Assembly (NCBI GenBank): GCA_018335755.1
Contig: JAGXRK010000027.1
Coordinates: 1-64,000, forward strand
From: Ignavibacterium sp.
GTDB lineage: Bacteria; Bacteroidota; Ignavibacteria; Ignavibacteriales; Ignavibacteriaceae
Reading direction: 5' to 3'
DNA length: 64,000 nucleotides
The position numbers were made by a program, and so were the translations under genes. How positions within the stretch are numbered: position 1 is the stretch's first letter; each line of letters starts with the position of its first letter. This document shows, piece after piece, positions 62,816-64,000 of the stretch. A model generated the notes under the pieces. That model made no database searches, was not told the origin of the DNA, and saw only the letters and a program-made list of their open reading frames with translations.

Positions 62816-62825
62816 CCCCCCCCCC
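62816..62825. repeat. Run of ten C
   Basis: A homopolymer of ten C in an AT-rich gap, flanked by CATAT and TCCGC. It is unusual for this base composition and could be prone to slippage or sequencing error. Confidence 0.8.
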
Positions 62826-63068
62826 TCCGCAAGCATTCAGGGAGAGAAAGCAATAGTTTCAGTCGTAATTTTTTGTCCGCCATAATAAATTACCTTAAGT
62901 TCATCTTTAAAATAGAAAATGAAATTTATTATGTCAAGAAAAATCGTTATGTGATTGATAAGCAAATAAAAACAATTGCCGGTTATGAAAGAATTACCAA
63001 GGCGGAAGAACTAATAATTCAAATTTTAATTTTAAAGTGGGTATCAACTTTAACCTACCTTCTACTTT

Positions 63069-63830
63069 TCACTCATAAAAATCATCTACATCAGCATTAG
63101 CTATATCAACCATAAGCTGAGATACTTTTTCAACTACATCATTAAAATACTTTTCGCCTTTTTCTTTTGTGGCTTTTGCGGGATTGCCAATACCGGTATC
63201 GTCTGTAACCTGCGACCATTTTCTTTCTGTCCATGCCCAGCCTTCACTTATGCCTTTTATTTTTATGTGCTTTGCTTTTCCTTCGCCTGCTTCGGTTAAA
63301 GGCAAAACCAATTCCGGGGAAAGATGTAAAAGCAGGCTTGTTTCCATTTCATCTGCGTGGTCACCGGAGTGTTCAAAGTACTTTTCCTTAGGCAGTGCGG
63401 TGAACCAGTTGCAGAAGCTTAAAAACATTTTGGGATATTTTAATCCAATCTCTCTCAGCAATGGTTTAAAGTCATTTCCGCCATGTCCGTTTACAATAAG
63501 CAGTTTATATATTCCCTGCCGGTTAAGCACTTCAATAAGATCAATCAGTATTGCAAACTGTGTGGTGGGATTAATATTCATATCAAGCTTTATATCTGCC
63601 TGTCCGGTATTAACCCCGTAAGGTATCGTTGGCAGAACGATGATCCTGGCTCCTTTGTTAAAAGCGATTTCAGCCGCCGCAATTGAAATTCTTTCAGATT
63701 CAATAACATCAGTCGAATAAGGAAGGTGATAATTGTGTGCTTCAGTAGCACCCCACGGAAGGATTGCAAGATCAATCTGTCTTTGTTTTATATCTTTCCA
63801 GTTGTTTTCAGCAAGTATATACGGACGCAT
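63069..63830 (-). CDS. Creatininase-family amidase
   Basis: A 253-residue member of the creatininase/creatinine amidohydrolase family, with metal-binding residues in LPWGATEAHNYHLPYSTD (Glu, His), VNGHGGND (His) and HSGDHADEMETSLLL (Asp, Glu). It likely hydrolyses a cyclic amide; members act on creatinine, or in riboflavin/F420 or mycofactocin pathways, and which cannot be told. No partner genes are adjacent. The ATG at 63830 has a weak upstream ribosome site. Confidence 0.9.
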   Translation of the reverse strand: MRPYILAENNWKDIKQRQIDLAILPWGATEAHNYHLPYSTDVIESERISIAAAEIAFNKGARIIVLPTIPYGVNTGQADIKLDMNINPTTQFAILIDLIEVLNRQGIYKLLIVNGHGGNDFKPLLREIGLKYPKMFLSFCNWFTALPKEKYFEHSGDHADEMETSLLLHLSPELVLPLTEAGEGKAKHIKIKGISEGWAWTERKWSQVTDDTGIGNPAKATKEKGEKYFNDVVEKVSQLMVDIANADVDDFYE

Positions 63831-63951
63831 TGTGTATGCTCTCTAGAAATTGATTGTCAAAAAATAATTAAATATTTGATTAGATGGGGGAATTACAAAT
63901 AGAATTATCATTTATACAAAAGGCATCTCCCTGGAAGAGGAGGATGATAGG

Positions 63952-64000
63952 GTGACGAGAAATCTCAATGCCTCTCAAAGATTTCTCATCCCGATAAATC
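63952..64000. repeat. Partial copy of the palindromic repeat at the window end
   Basis: GAGAAATCT (63957-63965) and AGATTTCTC (63979-63987) form an inverted pair like the inner arms of the 599-834 units; the outer end is cut by the window limit. The 63831-63951 stretch before it holds the creatininase leader and nothing else recognised. Confidence 0.6.

Larger units (their letters stand above)
62605..63068. other. Intergenic region between the T9SS protein and creatininase genes
   Basis: This 464-bp gap holds a terminator (62750-62784), a run of ten C (62816-62825) and an A/T-rich stretch with an unsupported open frame of 75 codons (TTG start at 62873) that overlaps the creatininase 3' end. 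Nothing else is recognised. Confidence 0.6.

Noticed and set aside
62873..63100. A 75-codon frame with TTG start before the creatininase gene
   Set aside because: It has no ribosome site, no recognisable family, low-complexity composition and overlaps the 3' end of the creatininase gene on the other strand.
63169..63621. A 150-codon plus-strand frame inside the creatininase gene
   Set aside because: The creatininase metal-ligand motifs on the minus strand are complete; the antisense frame has no recognisable features.
1..64000. tRNA, rRNA or riboswitch genes
   Set aside because: No cloverleaf, rRNA-like or recognisable riboswitch sequence was found by eye on either strand; a dedicated covariance-model scan was not possible.

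Overview
The window is AT-rich bacterial chromosome with a Bacteroidota/Chlorobi-type gene set, most likely from the class Ignavibacteria. Three genes end in a type IX secretion (T9SS) sorting domain with the NYPNPFNP signature. There are also TonB-type outer-membrane proteins, a DUF5686 protein, paired LytS/LytR genes, a dxr-rseP neighbourhood and Bacteroidota-like promoter candidates. No rRNA, tRNA, CRISPR array, phage or intact insertion sequence was found. Taxonomy is inferred from these families, not from a marker search.

Layout. 1-0.6 kb: 3' end of a T9SS-sorted protein, then three palindromic repeat units. 0.9-8 kb (minus): NAD-type isocitrate dehydrogenase, a PAS sensor kinase, a class II CPD photolyase, a HicBA toxin-antitoxin pair, and a prokaryotic (6-4)-type cryptochrome/photolyase that lacks the usual cluster cysteines. 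8-10.5 kb (minus): two envelope redox proteins and exonuclease III. 10.5-15.2 kb (minus): an iron operon (DtxR regulator, membrane-anchored DtxR-FeoA-FeoA fusion, FeoB split into GTPase and permease genes), preceded by a stand-alone B12-binding protein with the CarH/LitR light-sensing residues. 15.4-18.1 kb (plus): ferredoxin-like protein, DUF438-hemerythrin-PAS protein and DUF1858/DUF2249 protein, a likely iron-sulfur or nitrosative-stress set.

18.4-25.8 kb (plus): topA, lgt, a zinc/manganese ABC transporter and aminopeptidase P. 26-34 kb (minus): DUF885 lipoprotein, small membrane protein, antitoxin-like peptide, DUF1697-SDR pair, an exported alpha-amylase-family enzyme and an ABC exporter. 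34.2-37.4 kb (minus): a galactose/glyoxal-oxidase-like copper radical oxidase with all its active-site residues, followed by a T9SS-sorted SBBP-repeat protein. 37.7-45.5 kb: HU, a TonB-dependent receptor-like barrel, LytR/LytS, rseP, a four-helix-bundle protein and dxr. 45.8-48.5 kb (plus): ECF sigma factor, lipoprotein, anti-sigma factor and two TonB-C-domain proteins. 48.6-54.3 kb: DUF5686 outer-membrane protein, a MITE-like element, and convergent genes for the two halves of lysine-ketoglutarate reductase/saccharopine dehydrogenase. 54.4-63.8 kb: LolA-like protein, HAD phosphatase, an amidohydrolase with its metal-less paralogue, small GNAT, OsmC, prolyl oligopeptidase, a T9SS-sorted protein and a creatininase-family amidase.

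The most unusual content is the iron/B12/light-related region (about 4.6-18 kb), the copper radical oxidase pair, the active/degenerate amidohydrolase pair, and several families of short palindromic repeats between genes.
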